From NCBI GenBank assembly GCA_035495815.1, contig DATJFH010000250.1, forward strand, positions 1 to 14,335: a stretch of 14,335 nt of DNA, in the 5' to 3' direction. Below are positions 1-7,198 of this stretch, in pieces. A model generated the notes under the pieces. The model had not been told where the DNA came from, did no database searches, and saw only the letters and a list, made by a program, of their open reading frames with translations. Source of the DNA: DATJFH01 sp035495815 (lineage in GTDB: Bacteria > Acidobacteriota > Terriglobia > Bryobacterales > Bryobacteraceae). A program made the position numbers and the translations under genes. The first letter of the stretch is position 1. Every line of letters starts with the position of its first letter.

Positions 1-525
1 AAGGATAGCGGCGATTTCCTTCACCGATCTTCCCTCTGCGACCAGTTGCAGCACCTCGCGCTGGCGAGCCGTGAGCGTACTCGATAGTTTGCGCGGCTCC
101 GTCGTCCCGCCGAACAGTGGACTGAGAGCCTCCCGGGTGACCAGCGGCGTCACGTAGCAACGGCCCTTCATGACCTCCTGAATCGCCGTCAACAACTCGG
201 AGGCGGCCGAGCGTTTCAACAGGTAGCCGGACGCGCCGGCGCGGAAAGCCTCCGAGACGTAGTCCGAGTCGGCATGCATGGTCAGAAAAATCACTTTCGA
301 TTGCGGAGTAATCCTCAACAGCTGCCTGGCGGCGTCGATTCCGTTGAGCAACGGCATGGAGATGTCCACCAAAACCACATCGGGTTTCAGCTCCTCTGCC
401 ATGCGCAGCATCTCCCGGCCGTTCTCGGCCATACCCACCAGGTCGACTTCGGACTCGAGAATACGCTTGAGTCCTTCCAGCACCAAAGTATGATCGTCCG
501 CCATCAGCAGTCGAAACTTCCTCAT
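1..525 (-). CDS. NarL/FixJ-family response regulator (3' end beyond the window)
   Basis: This is a DNA-binding response regulator that would be phosphorylated by the adjoining kinase. Reading inward from the ATG at 525, 175 codons stay open to the window edge. The receiver domain covers about residues 4-120, with acidic residues D10 and D11, the phospho-acceptor D54 (in VLVDISMP), T82 and K104. A LuxR-type helix-turn-helix begins near residue 147 (LTARQREVLQLVAEG, then SVKEIA), and the recognition helix is cut off. Family members are usually 205-220 residues, so about 35-45 are missing. The start is well supported: GAAGGAA lies 5 nt upstream, and the ATG overlaps the kinase stop as ATGA, suggesting translational coupling. 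The target genes cannot be read from sequence; the divergent formate dehydrogenase locus is the nearest candidate. Confidence 0.95.
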   Translation of the reverse strand, partial: MRKFRLLMADDHTLVLEGLKRILESEVDLVGMAENGREMLRMAEELKPDVVLVDISMPLLNGIDAARQLLRITPQSKVIFLTMHADSDYVSEAFRAGASGYLLKRSAASELLTAIQEVMKGRCYVTPLVTREALSPLFGGTTEPRKLSSTLTARQREVLQLVAEGRSVKEIAAIL

Positions 526-2096
526 TGCGGTTCCTTCGGAAGGGGGGCCCAGATATCGAGAGTGGCTCCTTCACCGTGCGCCGATTTTAGAACAAACTCG
601 CCGTTCACTAACCTCACACGTTCTTTCATGCTGATCAGACCAATTCCGGTCTTACGCACCTCATTCGTGTCGAATCCAACTCCATTGTCGCGGATACGAA
701 GGCGCAGGCGGCGCTCCTTGATCCCCAAGGTGACGCGCGCCTGCTTGGCGGCCGAGTGCCGCGCTACGTTACGGAGTCCTTCCTGAGTGACCCGATAGAG
801 GCACAGGGCGACCTCGTCCGGAATCTTTTCCATTTGCTCGCTGGCCGAAAATTGCACGCGGATTTTCTCTCGCTTGGAGAACTCACTGCAATAGGAGCGC
901 AGGGCTACCGCCAGGCCGAGGTGCTCGAGGATGGAAGGGTGAAGCTGATAAGCAACGCGGCGGATCTCGTTCGAGACAGCCGCTACGCTACCGCGAAGAG
1001 ATTCGACGGCCGCATCGGCCTGGGGTGAAAGCAGACTCTGCCGAAGGCGCTCGGCGTCCATTTCGAGGACCGCCAGCTTCTGATTGATGTCGTCATGTAA
1101 ATCCCTGGAAAGGCGGCGGCGTTCTTCCTCCTGAGTGGTGAGCAGGCGGGCCGTCAAGGCGCGGAGGTCTTCCCGGCTCCGGAGCAGGTCCGCCTCCGTC
1201 TCCCGCAGCGACGATTGGGTTGACTTCAGGTTCTTCTCGATCGCCGATTGCGCGGCGAGCAGACGCCGCTCGGCCATTTTCTGGAGGGTCACATCGTTAA
1301 AAAGAACCAGCAGGATTTTCCGCTCCGGGTCACCGGCATCGATACGGCGGCCTCTCAATCTCATTATCCGGTGACCGAGGCGAGGAAACTCGCCCTCGAT
1401 TTCGAGTCCTGAAAAAGCCTGGTTTCTGGAAAGAGCCAGCCGAAGAACGGCGCGAACAGCGCCGGCGTTCCACGGAATGCCGGCAAACTCGAGAAGCGGC
1501 TTTCCTTCGCTGCGTTGCCGGTCGAATTCGAATTCGTCGTAAAAAGATCGATTGGCGGCCACCACGCGAAGGCTGCTGTCGAGGATGACCAGGGGCTCGG
1601 GGAGAGCTTCCACGATCGAATAGCAAAGGTCCCGCGACCGGCGCTCTTCCTGCAGCATTCGCTTGAGCTGATCGATATTATGAAGGCTGATGACGGCGCC
1701 GGCGATTTGCTGATCCTCCCTGAGGTGAGGACGGATTTGTATCGAATACCATTGGCCGTTACTGCCCTGAAGATCGGCCTCGGTCGAAGCCAGATCGCGG
1801 ACTGCGGCACGCAGGCGCTTGCAAAGGTCCGGCATCTCCAGTCCGAGCTTGAGGCGGCTGACCGGACTCCCTAAATCCCCGATCCGAAGCCTGAGGAGTC
1901 GGCCGGCGGAAGGGGTGAAGTATTGAAGATGGAAAGTTCTATCGATCAGGACAATCGGGACGTCGATATTACTCAAGGAGTCGCCGGGGGCGGTGTTGGC
2001 CGGACGCGAACTCCCGCGGAGACGCTCCCGAATCCCCCGATTGGCGGCGGCAGCCGCGATTCCCGACTGTGCGTGCAATTCCCGCGTCAATCGCAT
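522..2096 (-). CDS. PAS-PAS sensor histidine kinase (HisKA_3, NarX/DegS type)
   Basis: This is a soluble-looking histidine kinase, cognate to the overlapping response regulator. Counting from the ATG at 2096 (524 residues), a first PAS domain covers about 40-147, a second about 156-277, a coiled coil about 277-322, and a HisKA_3 dimerisation domain carries H334 in SRDLHDDINQKLA. The HATPase domain follows, with N-box TQEGLRNVARHS (about 437-448), DNGVGFD (470-476) and TGIGLISMKER (483-493). No transmembrane segment is evident, so sensing is probably cytoplasmic through the PAS domains. The first PAS (NIDVPIVLIDR, then FTPSAGRLL) resembles the PAS found in CheB-CheR-PAS fusion kinases. The frame stays open to an ATG at 2270, but codon use there (TTA, ATA, AGA) looks non-coding, so 2096 is preferred. 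The ribosome binding site at 2096 is weak and the start is uncertain. Confidence 0.88.
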   Translation of the reverse strand: MRLTRELHAQSGIAAAAANRGIRERLRGSSRPANTAPGDSLSNIDVPIVLIDRTFHLQYFTPSAGRLLRLRIGDLGSPVSRLKLGLEMPDLCKRLRAAVRDLASTEADLQGSNGQWYSIQIRPHLREDQQIAGAVISLHNIDQLKRMLQEERRSRDLCYSIVEALPEPLVILDSSLRVVAANRSFYDEFEFDRQRSEGKPLLEFAGIPWNAGAVRAVLRLALSRNQAFSGLEIEGEFPRLGHRIMRLRGRRIDAGDPERKILLVLFNDVTLQKMAERRLLAAQSAIEKNLKSTQSSLRETEADLLRSREDLRALTARLLTTQEEERRRLSRDLHDDINQKLAVLEMDAERLRQSLLSPQADAAVESLRGSVAAVSNEIRRVAYQLHPSILEHLGLAVALRSYCSEFSKREKIRVQFSASEQMEKIPDEVALCLYRVTQEGLRNVARHSAAKQARVTLGIKERRLRLRIRDNGVGFDTNEVRKTGIGLISMKERVRLVNGEFVLKSAHGEGATLDIWAPLPKEPQ

Positions 2097-2270
2097 GACC
2101 CGTACACCAATTGATATCACATCCGGGAGCAGGTGAGGAGTCCAGTCACGCCGGTGTACGACGGGGCGCACGCTTCTTGAAAATATGTACCGCCGCGGCG
2201 CGGTCCGGCGCATGGATGCGCGAACAGGTAAAATGACAGGTTGGTTGAAGGGCGCGAAAGGATAATTCAC
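2097..2270. promoter_or_regulatory. Divergent intergenic region between the kinase and fdhA
   Basis: If the kinase starts at 2096, these 174 bp separate it from the formate dehydrogenase gene and must carry both promoters. On the plus strand, TAAAAT at 2229-2234 is a plausible -10 box about 37 nt before the fdhA ATG, but no convincing -35 accompanies it. A good sigma-54 (-24/-12) match was not found, although E. coli fdhF uses one. The fdhA ribosome binding site AAAGGA lies at 2257-2262, 8 nt before the ATG at 2271. No clear operator palindrome was identified. Confidence 0.4.
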
Positions 2271-4163
2271 ATGTCAGTTCCATCGAAAAGCCGTCTGACC
2301 GAACCGATGATCCGGCGGAATGGCGAACTTCAGCCGGCGGGCTGGGACGAGGCGCTCGATGCTGTGGCAAAAGGCTTTCGCGCGCAGGTAGCTCAGCGCG
2401 GTCCCGGTTCTTTCGGCATGTTCAGCTGCTCCAAGACGACCAACGAGCTGAATTACACGGCTCAGAAATTCGTCCGCTCGGTAATCGGGAGCAACAACAT
2501 CGACAGCTGCAATCGGACTTGACACGCCCCCAGCGTCGTCGGTCTGGCGACGGTATTCGGATTGGGCGGCGGTACCAGCTCGTACCGCGAGATCGCGGAT
2601 ACAGAGGTGGTGTTTCTGTGGGGATCGAATGCGCGGGAGACGCATCCGATCTTCTTTCATCACGTCCTGCGTGCCGTGCGGAACGGCGCAAGGCTTTTCG
2701 TGGTGGATCCGCGGCGCACCAGCTCGGCGCAATGGGCGCACGTGTGGCTGGGTCTCGAAGTGGGATCGGATATCGCGCTGGCCAACGCCATGGCGCGCGA
2801 AATCATCGCATCGGGATTGGCCAACCAGGATTTCATCCGTCGCGCCACCAGCAGATTCGAGGCGTATCGTGAATGCGTGGAGCGGTACACTCTGGAGCGG
2901 GCGGAGCGGGAGACCGGCGTACGGGCGCAAGTCATCCGGGATGCGGCGCATACTTATGCCCGGGCCGGCCGCGCGCAAATCTGCTGGACACTGGGAATCA
3001 CCGAGCACCACAACGCCGTCGACAACGTACTGGCGCTGCTGAATCTGGGTCTGCTTACCGGACACGTGGGACGGTACGGTAGCGGGCTGAACCCGCTCCG
3101 GGGGCAGAACAACGTACAGGGCGGCGGAGACATGGGCGCCATCCCGGACCGGCTGCCGGGCTTCCAGCATGTAGAGAATGACGTGTTGCGGGCGCCTTTC
3201 GAACGGGCGTGGAACGTGAAGATTCCTGCGAAGCGCGGCCTGCATCTGACCGGCATGTTCGACGCGATGGAGCATGGCGATCTCACCGCTCTCTACGTGC
3301 TGGGCGAGAATCCGGCCGATTCGGAAGCAGACCGGCATCGGGCGCTGAAGCTTTTGGGGGGGCTGGACTTCATGGTGGTTCAGGACCTGTTTTTCACAAA
3401 TACCGCACAAATGGCGGATGTGGTGCTGCCTGCCGCTGCCGGCTGGTGCGAATCCGAAGGTACGGTCACCAACAGCGAGCGCCGTGTGCAGCGCGTGCGT
3501 CGCGCCGTTCCCCCTCCCCCGGGCGTCCGCGACGACATCGAAATCATTTACGAACTGGCGCGCCGTATGGGTCACGACTGGGGAGCGGCGGATTCGGAGC
3601 GCATCTGGAACGAAGTCCGCTCGTTGAGTCCCATGCACAGCGGCATGAGTTACAGGCGGCTGGAGGAGCTGGACGGGATCCAGTGGCCGTGCTACGACGA
3701 ATCGCATCCCGGCGAGATGTACCTGCACAGCCGCCTGTGGCAGGATCCTATCATCGGCCCGCGAGCGCCGTTCAGCGCAGTGGAGTTCGTCCCTCCGGTG
3801 GATAAGCTCAGTGACGAGTACCCGATCCGGCTGACCACGGGCCGCCGTCTCGATTCCTACAACACGGGCGTGCAAACTTCGCGCTACCGGTCACCGATAC
3901 GGCGCGGCGAGACGCTGGATCTTTCGCCGGAGGATGGAGCACGATACGGGTTCAGCGAAGGAGAGCGGGTGCGAGTGAGCTCTCGGCGAGGCTCCATTCT
4001 GGCTCCGGTCCGTTTCGATCCGGGGTTGCGCCCCGGCCTGGCGTTCATGACGATCCATACACACGATGAAATGGCTACCAACGAGCTGACGATCGACGCC
4101 GCCGACCCGATGTCCGGCACCTCCGAGTTCAAGGCGACGGCGATCAGAATCGAGAGAAGTTGA
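2271..4163 (+). CDS. fdhA: Formate dehydrogenase catalytic subunit, selenocysteine-containing, lacking the [4Fe-4S] head
   Basis: This is the molybdopterin (bis-MGD, Mo or W) subunit that oxidises formate to CO2, or the reverse. It is read as one 630-residue protein with selenocysteine at codon 84 (TGA at 2520-2522). The same frame is open on both sides, and the flanks (NNIDSCNRT before, HAPSVVGLATVFG after) are the FdhF/FdhA active-site block in which position 84 is Cys or Sec. Other marks are H85, WGSNARETHP, and the RGQNNVQG block (277-284) carrying the conserved arginine R277. The C-terminal molydop-binding domain covers about 517-630. The protein begins SRLTEPMIRRNGE, which in relatives follows the Fe4S4 domain, so the CxxCxxxC head and its Lys are absent. 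They are encoded at 6248-7198. The start is supported by AAAGGA 8 nt upstream. A gene caller that treats TGA as stop would break this gene or start it near 2562. Confidence 0.93.
2520..2552 (+). promoter_or_regulatory. Selenocysteine UGA codon with bacterial SECIS hairpin
   Basis: The TGA at 2520-2522 is followed after 11 nt by a 7-bp stem, CGTCGTC (2534-2540) with GGCGACG (2546-2552), closing a GGTCT loop (2541-2545). One pair is a G-U wobble. As I recall the E. coli fdhF element, its SelB-binding apical loop also contains GGUCU and also begins 18 nt after the UGA. The match in loop sequence and spacing, together with the catalytic position of the codon, supports decoding by SelB/tRNA-Sec. 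SelA, SelB, SelD and selC are not in this window. Confidence 0.9.
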
Positions 4164-4458
4164 TAACTCTCGCGCCGATAGCGATCTTGACGCCTGCCCC
4201 CCGGATGGATACACTTCGAGGTGCAGATGACCGATGTTCGCGGAGAGATCTCCGTAGCGTACTCGCCATCGGGAACATGGCGCCGGCGGGTCTGGGCGGG
4301 CGGAAACGCCTGCTCCACCTCGCAGCGGAAAGTGTTCTCGAGACAGGGGACACGTGGCGCAGGCCCGGCAGCAGGAGAGCGGACGCAACCTGCGGGAGTA
4401 TCTGCGATCAGATAACCTCGATTGTTGACGGTGTTTCCCTGACTTCTGCGATAATTCC
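4164..4458. other. 295-bp gap between fdhA and the NuoEF gene; no convincing gene
   Basis: This is unusually long for a gap inside what should be one operon. A 62-codon plus-strand frame from the ATG at 4227 is rich in Arg and Gly and matches nothing I recognise. On the minus strand, two different frames give protein-like stretches (EVEQAFPPAQTRRRHVPDGE and IGHLHLEVYPSGGQ), which could be a decayed gene but is not proof. Near the right end, TTGACG (4425-4430) and GATAAT (4450-4455) look like -35 and -10 boxes, but with a long 19-nt spacer, and they lie so close to the ATG at 4459 that the transcript would be almost leaderless. No hairpin terminator was identified. Confidence 0.4.
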
Positions 4459-6255
4459 ATGGACCTGCACCTGACAGCGGCCCAGCCGACCCTCGAAGAG
4501 AAAGCCGCGGTGGATGCGGCGGTCGTCGAGCCGCCGGAGCGGGACCAGCTATTGCCCGTGCTGCACGCCATTCAAGCGAGCCGCGGATGGATCAGCCCGG
4601 GAGCGCTCAATTACGCCAGTCTGCGGCTGGGCCTGCCGCCCGCGGAAACGCACGGCGTGGCGTCGTTCTACGGAATGTTCTCCATGACGCCTCGCGCGCG
4701 AGTGGTGGCGCACGTCTGCGAGGACATCGCCTGCCTGACGCGCGGCGCGGGAAAGCTGTGTGAGGAAATGGAAGCCAGACTCGGACCTGCGGGGTCTGGC
4801 GCGGATGCGGCCTGGCTTCGAAGTCCCTGCCTGGGCCTGTGCGAGCGGGCGCCGGCGGCGCTGGTGACGGCGGCCGGCAAAACGCCTCGCGAGCGTGTGA
4901 TCGCGCCTGGCGCGCCGGAGACAATCGAGGCGGCCATCCGGCTGGCAGTGGACGGGAATCTTTCCGAGTCGCCGGATTTTCTGGATACGCGTCTCTCCGT
5001 CCCTCAGGCCGGCGCGGGCCAACTGCGGCTGATGCGAAGAGTCGGCGTGACGAATCCGATGAGCCTCGCCGACTATCGCCGGCTGGGCGGTTACGAAGCG
5101 CTGGCGCGCGCCTTCGAACTGGGACCGCAGGGGGTCGTCCGCGAGGTGATCGAATCGCGGCTGCTCGGCCGGGGAGGAGCGGCGTTTCCGGCAGGGAAGA
5201 AGTGGGAAGCTCTGCTGGCTCCGCGAATGCCCGGCCGGCCGCGCTACATCGTCTGCAACGCCGACGAATCGGAGCCCGGCACGTTCAAGGACCGGGTACT
5301 GATGGAAGGCGATCCGTTCGCCATCCTGGAAGGAATGACGATCGGAGCCCTGGCGACTGGAGCCCGGCGCGGCTATATTTACGTGCGCGGCGAGTATCCG
5401 CTGGCGGCCCGGCGGGTGGCGGGAGCCATCGCGTCCGCCCGCGACGCGGGACTCTTGGGCGAGAATATTCTGGGACGCGGCCTGTGCTTCGACATCGAGC
5501 TGCGGCGCGGCGCAGGGGCCTACATCTGCGGCGAGGAGACGGCGCTGTTCAACTCCATCGAAGGCTATCGCGGGGAGCCGCGCAACAAGCCGCCTTACCC
5601 CACCGAGTGCGGCTTGTTCCGCCAGCCCACGGCTGTCAACAACGTGGAGACGCTGATGAACATCCCGGAGATCATCCGGATAGGCGCCGCCGCTTACGCG
5701 AGAATCGGAACGGAGAAATCGACCGGGTACAAGCTGTACTGCGTCTGCGGGCATGTTTCGAGTCCGGGAGTTTACGAGACGCCGTTCGGCCCCACCCTGC
5801 GCGAGCTGATCGCGATGGCAGGCGGCGTGAGCGGGAGCGGCCGGCTGCAAGCAGTGCTGCTCGGAGGAGCGGCCGGGGCGTTCGTGACGCCAGCGGAGTT
5901 GGACACGCCTCTGACCTTCGAAGGCACGCGCGCCATCGGCGCTACACTCGGCTCCGGCGTGGTGATGCTGTTCGACGATACCGTGGACTTGAAGCGGATC
6001 CTGCTGCGCATCGCGGCTTTCTTCCGAGAGGAGACCTGCGGCCAGTGCGTGCCGTGCCGCATCGGCGCGGTCCGCCAGGAGGAGACACTGCATCGCCTGG
6101 TCCATGGGCATCCGCACGGACCGGCGTCCGCCGAGCTGGCCACGCTGCGGGAAATGGGGCAGGCCATGCGGGACGCCTCGATCTGCGGCCTCGGCCAGAC
6201 CGCCTCGAGCGCGCTTGAATCCGCTTTGAATCGCTGGAGCCTGTTCCATGAGTGA
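4459..6255 (+). CDS. NAD-linked formate dehydrogenase, NuoE-NuoF fusion (diaphorase) subunit
   Basis: This 598-residue protein would carry electrons from the FdhA clusters to NAD+ through FMN. The NuoE-like thioredoxin-fold domain (about 25-165) has the [2Fe-2S] cysteines C87, C92, C124 and C128 in the CX4C...CX3C pattern. The NuoF-like domain (about 195-598) has GRGGAAFPAGKKW (237-249) at the FMN site, CNADESEPGTFKDR (266-279), and GAGAYICGEETAL (351-363). Near its C terminus, the [4Fe-4S] ligands C527, C530, C533 and C576 lie in CGQCVPCR and ICGLG. Such fusions are known in NAD-dependent formate dehydrogenases, for example Methylobacterium Fdh1B. No ribosome binding site precedes the ATG, and an in-frame stop at 4426-4428 rules out a more distant start. 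The end overlaps the next gene by 8 nt. Confidence 0.94.
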   Translation: MDLHLTAAQPTLEEKAAVDAAVVEPPERDQLLPVLHAIQASRGWISPGALNYASLRLGLPPAETHGVASFYGMFSMTPRARVVAHVCEDIACLTRGAGKLCEEMEARLGPAGSGADAAWLRSPCLGLCERAPAALVTAAGKTPRERVIAPGAPETIEAAIRLAVDGNLSESPDFLDTRLSVPQAGAGQLRLMRRVGVTNPMSLADYRRLGGYEALARAFELGPQGVVREVIESRLLGRGGAAFPAGKKWEALLAPRMPGRPRYIVCNADESEPGTFKDRVLMEGDPFAILEGMTIGALATGARRGYIYVRGEYPLAARRVAGAIASARDAGLLGENILGRGLCFDIELRRGAGAYICGEETALFNSIEGYRGEPRNKPPYPTECGLFRQPTAVNNVETLMNIPEIIRIGAAAYARIGTEKSTGYKLYCVCGHVSSPGVYETPFGPTLRELIAMAGGVSGSGRLQAVLLGGAAGAFVTPAELDTPLTFEGTRAIGATLGSGVVMLFDDTVDLKRILLRIAAFFREETCGQCVPCRIGAVRQEETLHRLVHGHPHGPASAELATLREMGQAMRDASICGLGQTASSALESALNRWSLFHE

Positions 6256-7198
6256 ACCCGCCGACGCCCCGTCGTCCCTGATTCCGATACCGCGCGGCCC
6301 GGTTCCGGAGGCGCCTCGGGATGTGCGCCGGCCAATCGAAATCCGAATCGACGGGCAAACCGTCTCCGTTCCCGAAGGATCGACGATCCTCGAAGCGGCG
6401 CGAGTCATGGGCATCGACACGCCGACGCTCTGCTACCTGGAGAACCTGACGCCGGTGAACGTCTGCCGCGTATGCGTGGTGGAGTTGGAAGGATCGCGCA
6501 CGCTGGCGCCGGCCTGTTCGCGGAAAGTGGAGCCCGGGATGGCGGTGAAGACCGATTCGGAGCGCGTCCGGCTCAGCCGCAAGCTGGTGCTGGAGATGCT
6601 GGCCTCCTCCGTGGACGTCTCCACCGCGCCGGCCATGCGGGGATATATGGAGCGCTACGGCGCGCATCCCGAGCGTTTCGGTCCCGCCGCCGAGACTGTG
6701 GCGCAGCCGGCCAAGATCGACAACGATTTGTACATGCGGGACTACTCGAAGTGCATCCTCTGCTACAAGTGCGTGGAGGCCTGCGGCGTGGACGCGCAGG
6801 GTACCTTCGCCATCGCCGTGGCCGGACGCGGATTCGGCGCCCACATCTCAACCGAGTACGATGTCCCGCTGTCCGATTCGGCCTGCGTGTATTGCGGCAA
6901 CTGCATCGGCGTGTGCCCGACCGGCGCCCTGATGTTCAAGACCGAATACGATATGCGGCAGGCCGGTGAATGGGACGAGGCGAGGCAGACCCAGACCGAA
7001 ACGGTGTGCCCGTACTGCGGTGTCGGCTGCGATCTGACGGTAAACGCGCAGGACGGGAAGATCGTCGGCGTGACGTCGCCGCTCGATCACAGCGTGACCC
7101 ACGGGCACCTCTGCATCAAGGGACGGTTCGGGTGGCAGTTCGTCGAGATTCAGAAGGCGCCCGACGGGAACTATACTATGAAGGAGCCAGCACAATGA
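6248..7198 (+). CDS. NuoG-like ferredoxin subunit ending in the detached FdhA [4Fe-4S] head
   Basis: This 316-residue electron-transfer chain equals the N-terminal third of a long FdsA-type alpha subunit. A plant-type [2Fe-2S] domain (about 28-105) has C62, C73, C76 and C90. Two ferredoxin [4Fe-4S] motifs follow, C169/C172/C175/C179 and C213/C216/C219/C223. The last part (about 250-297) is a complete Molybdop_Fe4S4 domain: CPYCGVGC (C254, C257, C261), then C289 and K291 in CIKGRFGWQF. In relatives the chain continues directly into the molybdopterin domain. Here it stops 19 residues after QF, so it should pair in trans with the product of 2271-4163. The Cys/His [4Fe-4S] site usual in NuoG between residues 115 and 140 has no cysteines. 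GGAG at 6236-6239 lies 8 nt before the ATG. The 3' end overlaps the next ATG as ATGA. Confidence 0.92.
   Translation: MSEPADAPSSLIPIPRGPVPEAPRDVRRPIEIRIDGQTVSVPEGSTILEAARVMGIDTPTLCYLENLTPVNVCRVCVVELEGSRTLAPACSRKVEPGMAVKTDSERVRLSRKLVLEMLASSVDVSTAPAMRGYMERYGAHPERFGPAAETVAQPAKIDNDLYMRDYSKCILCYKCVEACGVDAQGTFAIAVAGRGFGAHISTEYDVPLSDSACVYCGNCIGVCPTGALMFKTEYDMRQAGEWDEARQTQTETVCPYCGVGCDLTVNAQDGKIVGVTSPLDHSVTHGHLCIKGRFGWQFVEIQKAPDGNYTMKEPAQ

Noticed and set aside
2097..2270. Kinase N-terminal extension to an ATG at 2270
   Set aside because: The extra 58 codons use rare-type codons and have no domain. They would leave no promoter space before fdhA, so the ATG at 2096 was preferred, though not proven.
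2520..2522. TGA in fdhA as a nonsense mutation or sequencing error that makes a pseudogene
   Set aside because: The codon sits exactly at the Cys/Sec catalytic position, the frame is clean on both sides, and a correctly spaced SECIS-like hairpin follows.
2274..3875. 533-codon open frame on the minus strand inside fdhA
   Set aside because: It mirrors a well-supported gene in GC-rich DNA, has an Arg/His/Pro-rich composition, and shows no recognisable domain.
4549..6420. 623-codon minus-strand open frame opposite the NuoEF gene, and a 459-codon plus-strand frame inside it
   Set aside because: Both are shadows of the strongly conserved NuoE-NuoF sequence; their translations are Arg/Ala/Gly-rich without motifs.
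6970..7194. 75-codon N-terminal extension of the Gfo/Idh/MocA protein in the same frame
   Set aside because: It overlaps the Fe4S4 head gene in another frame. The ATG at 7195 has a strong ribosome binding site and starts a clean Tat signal.
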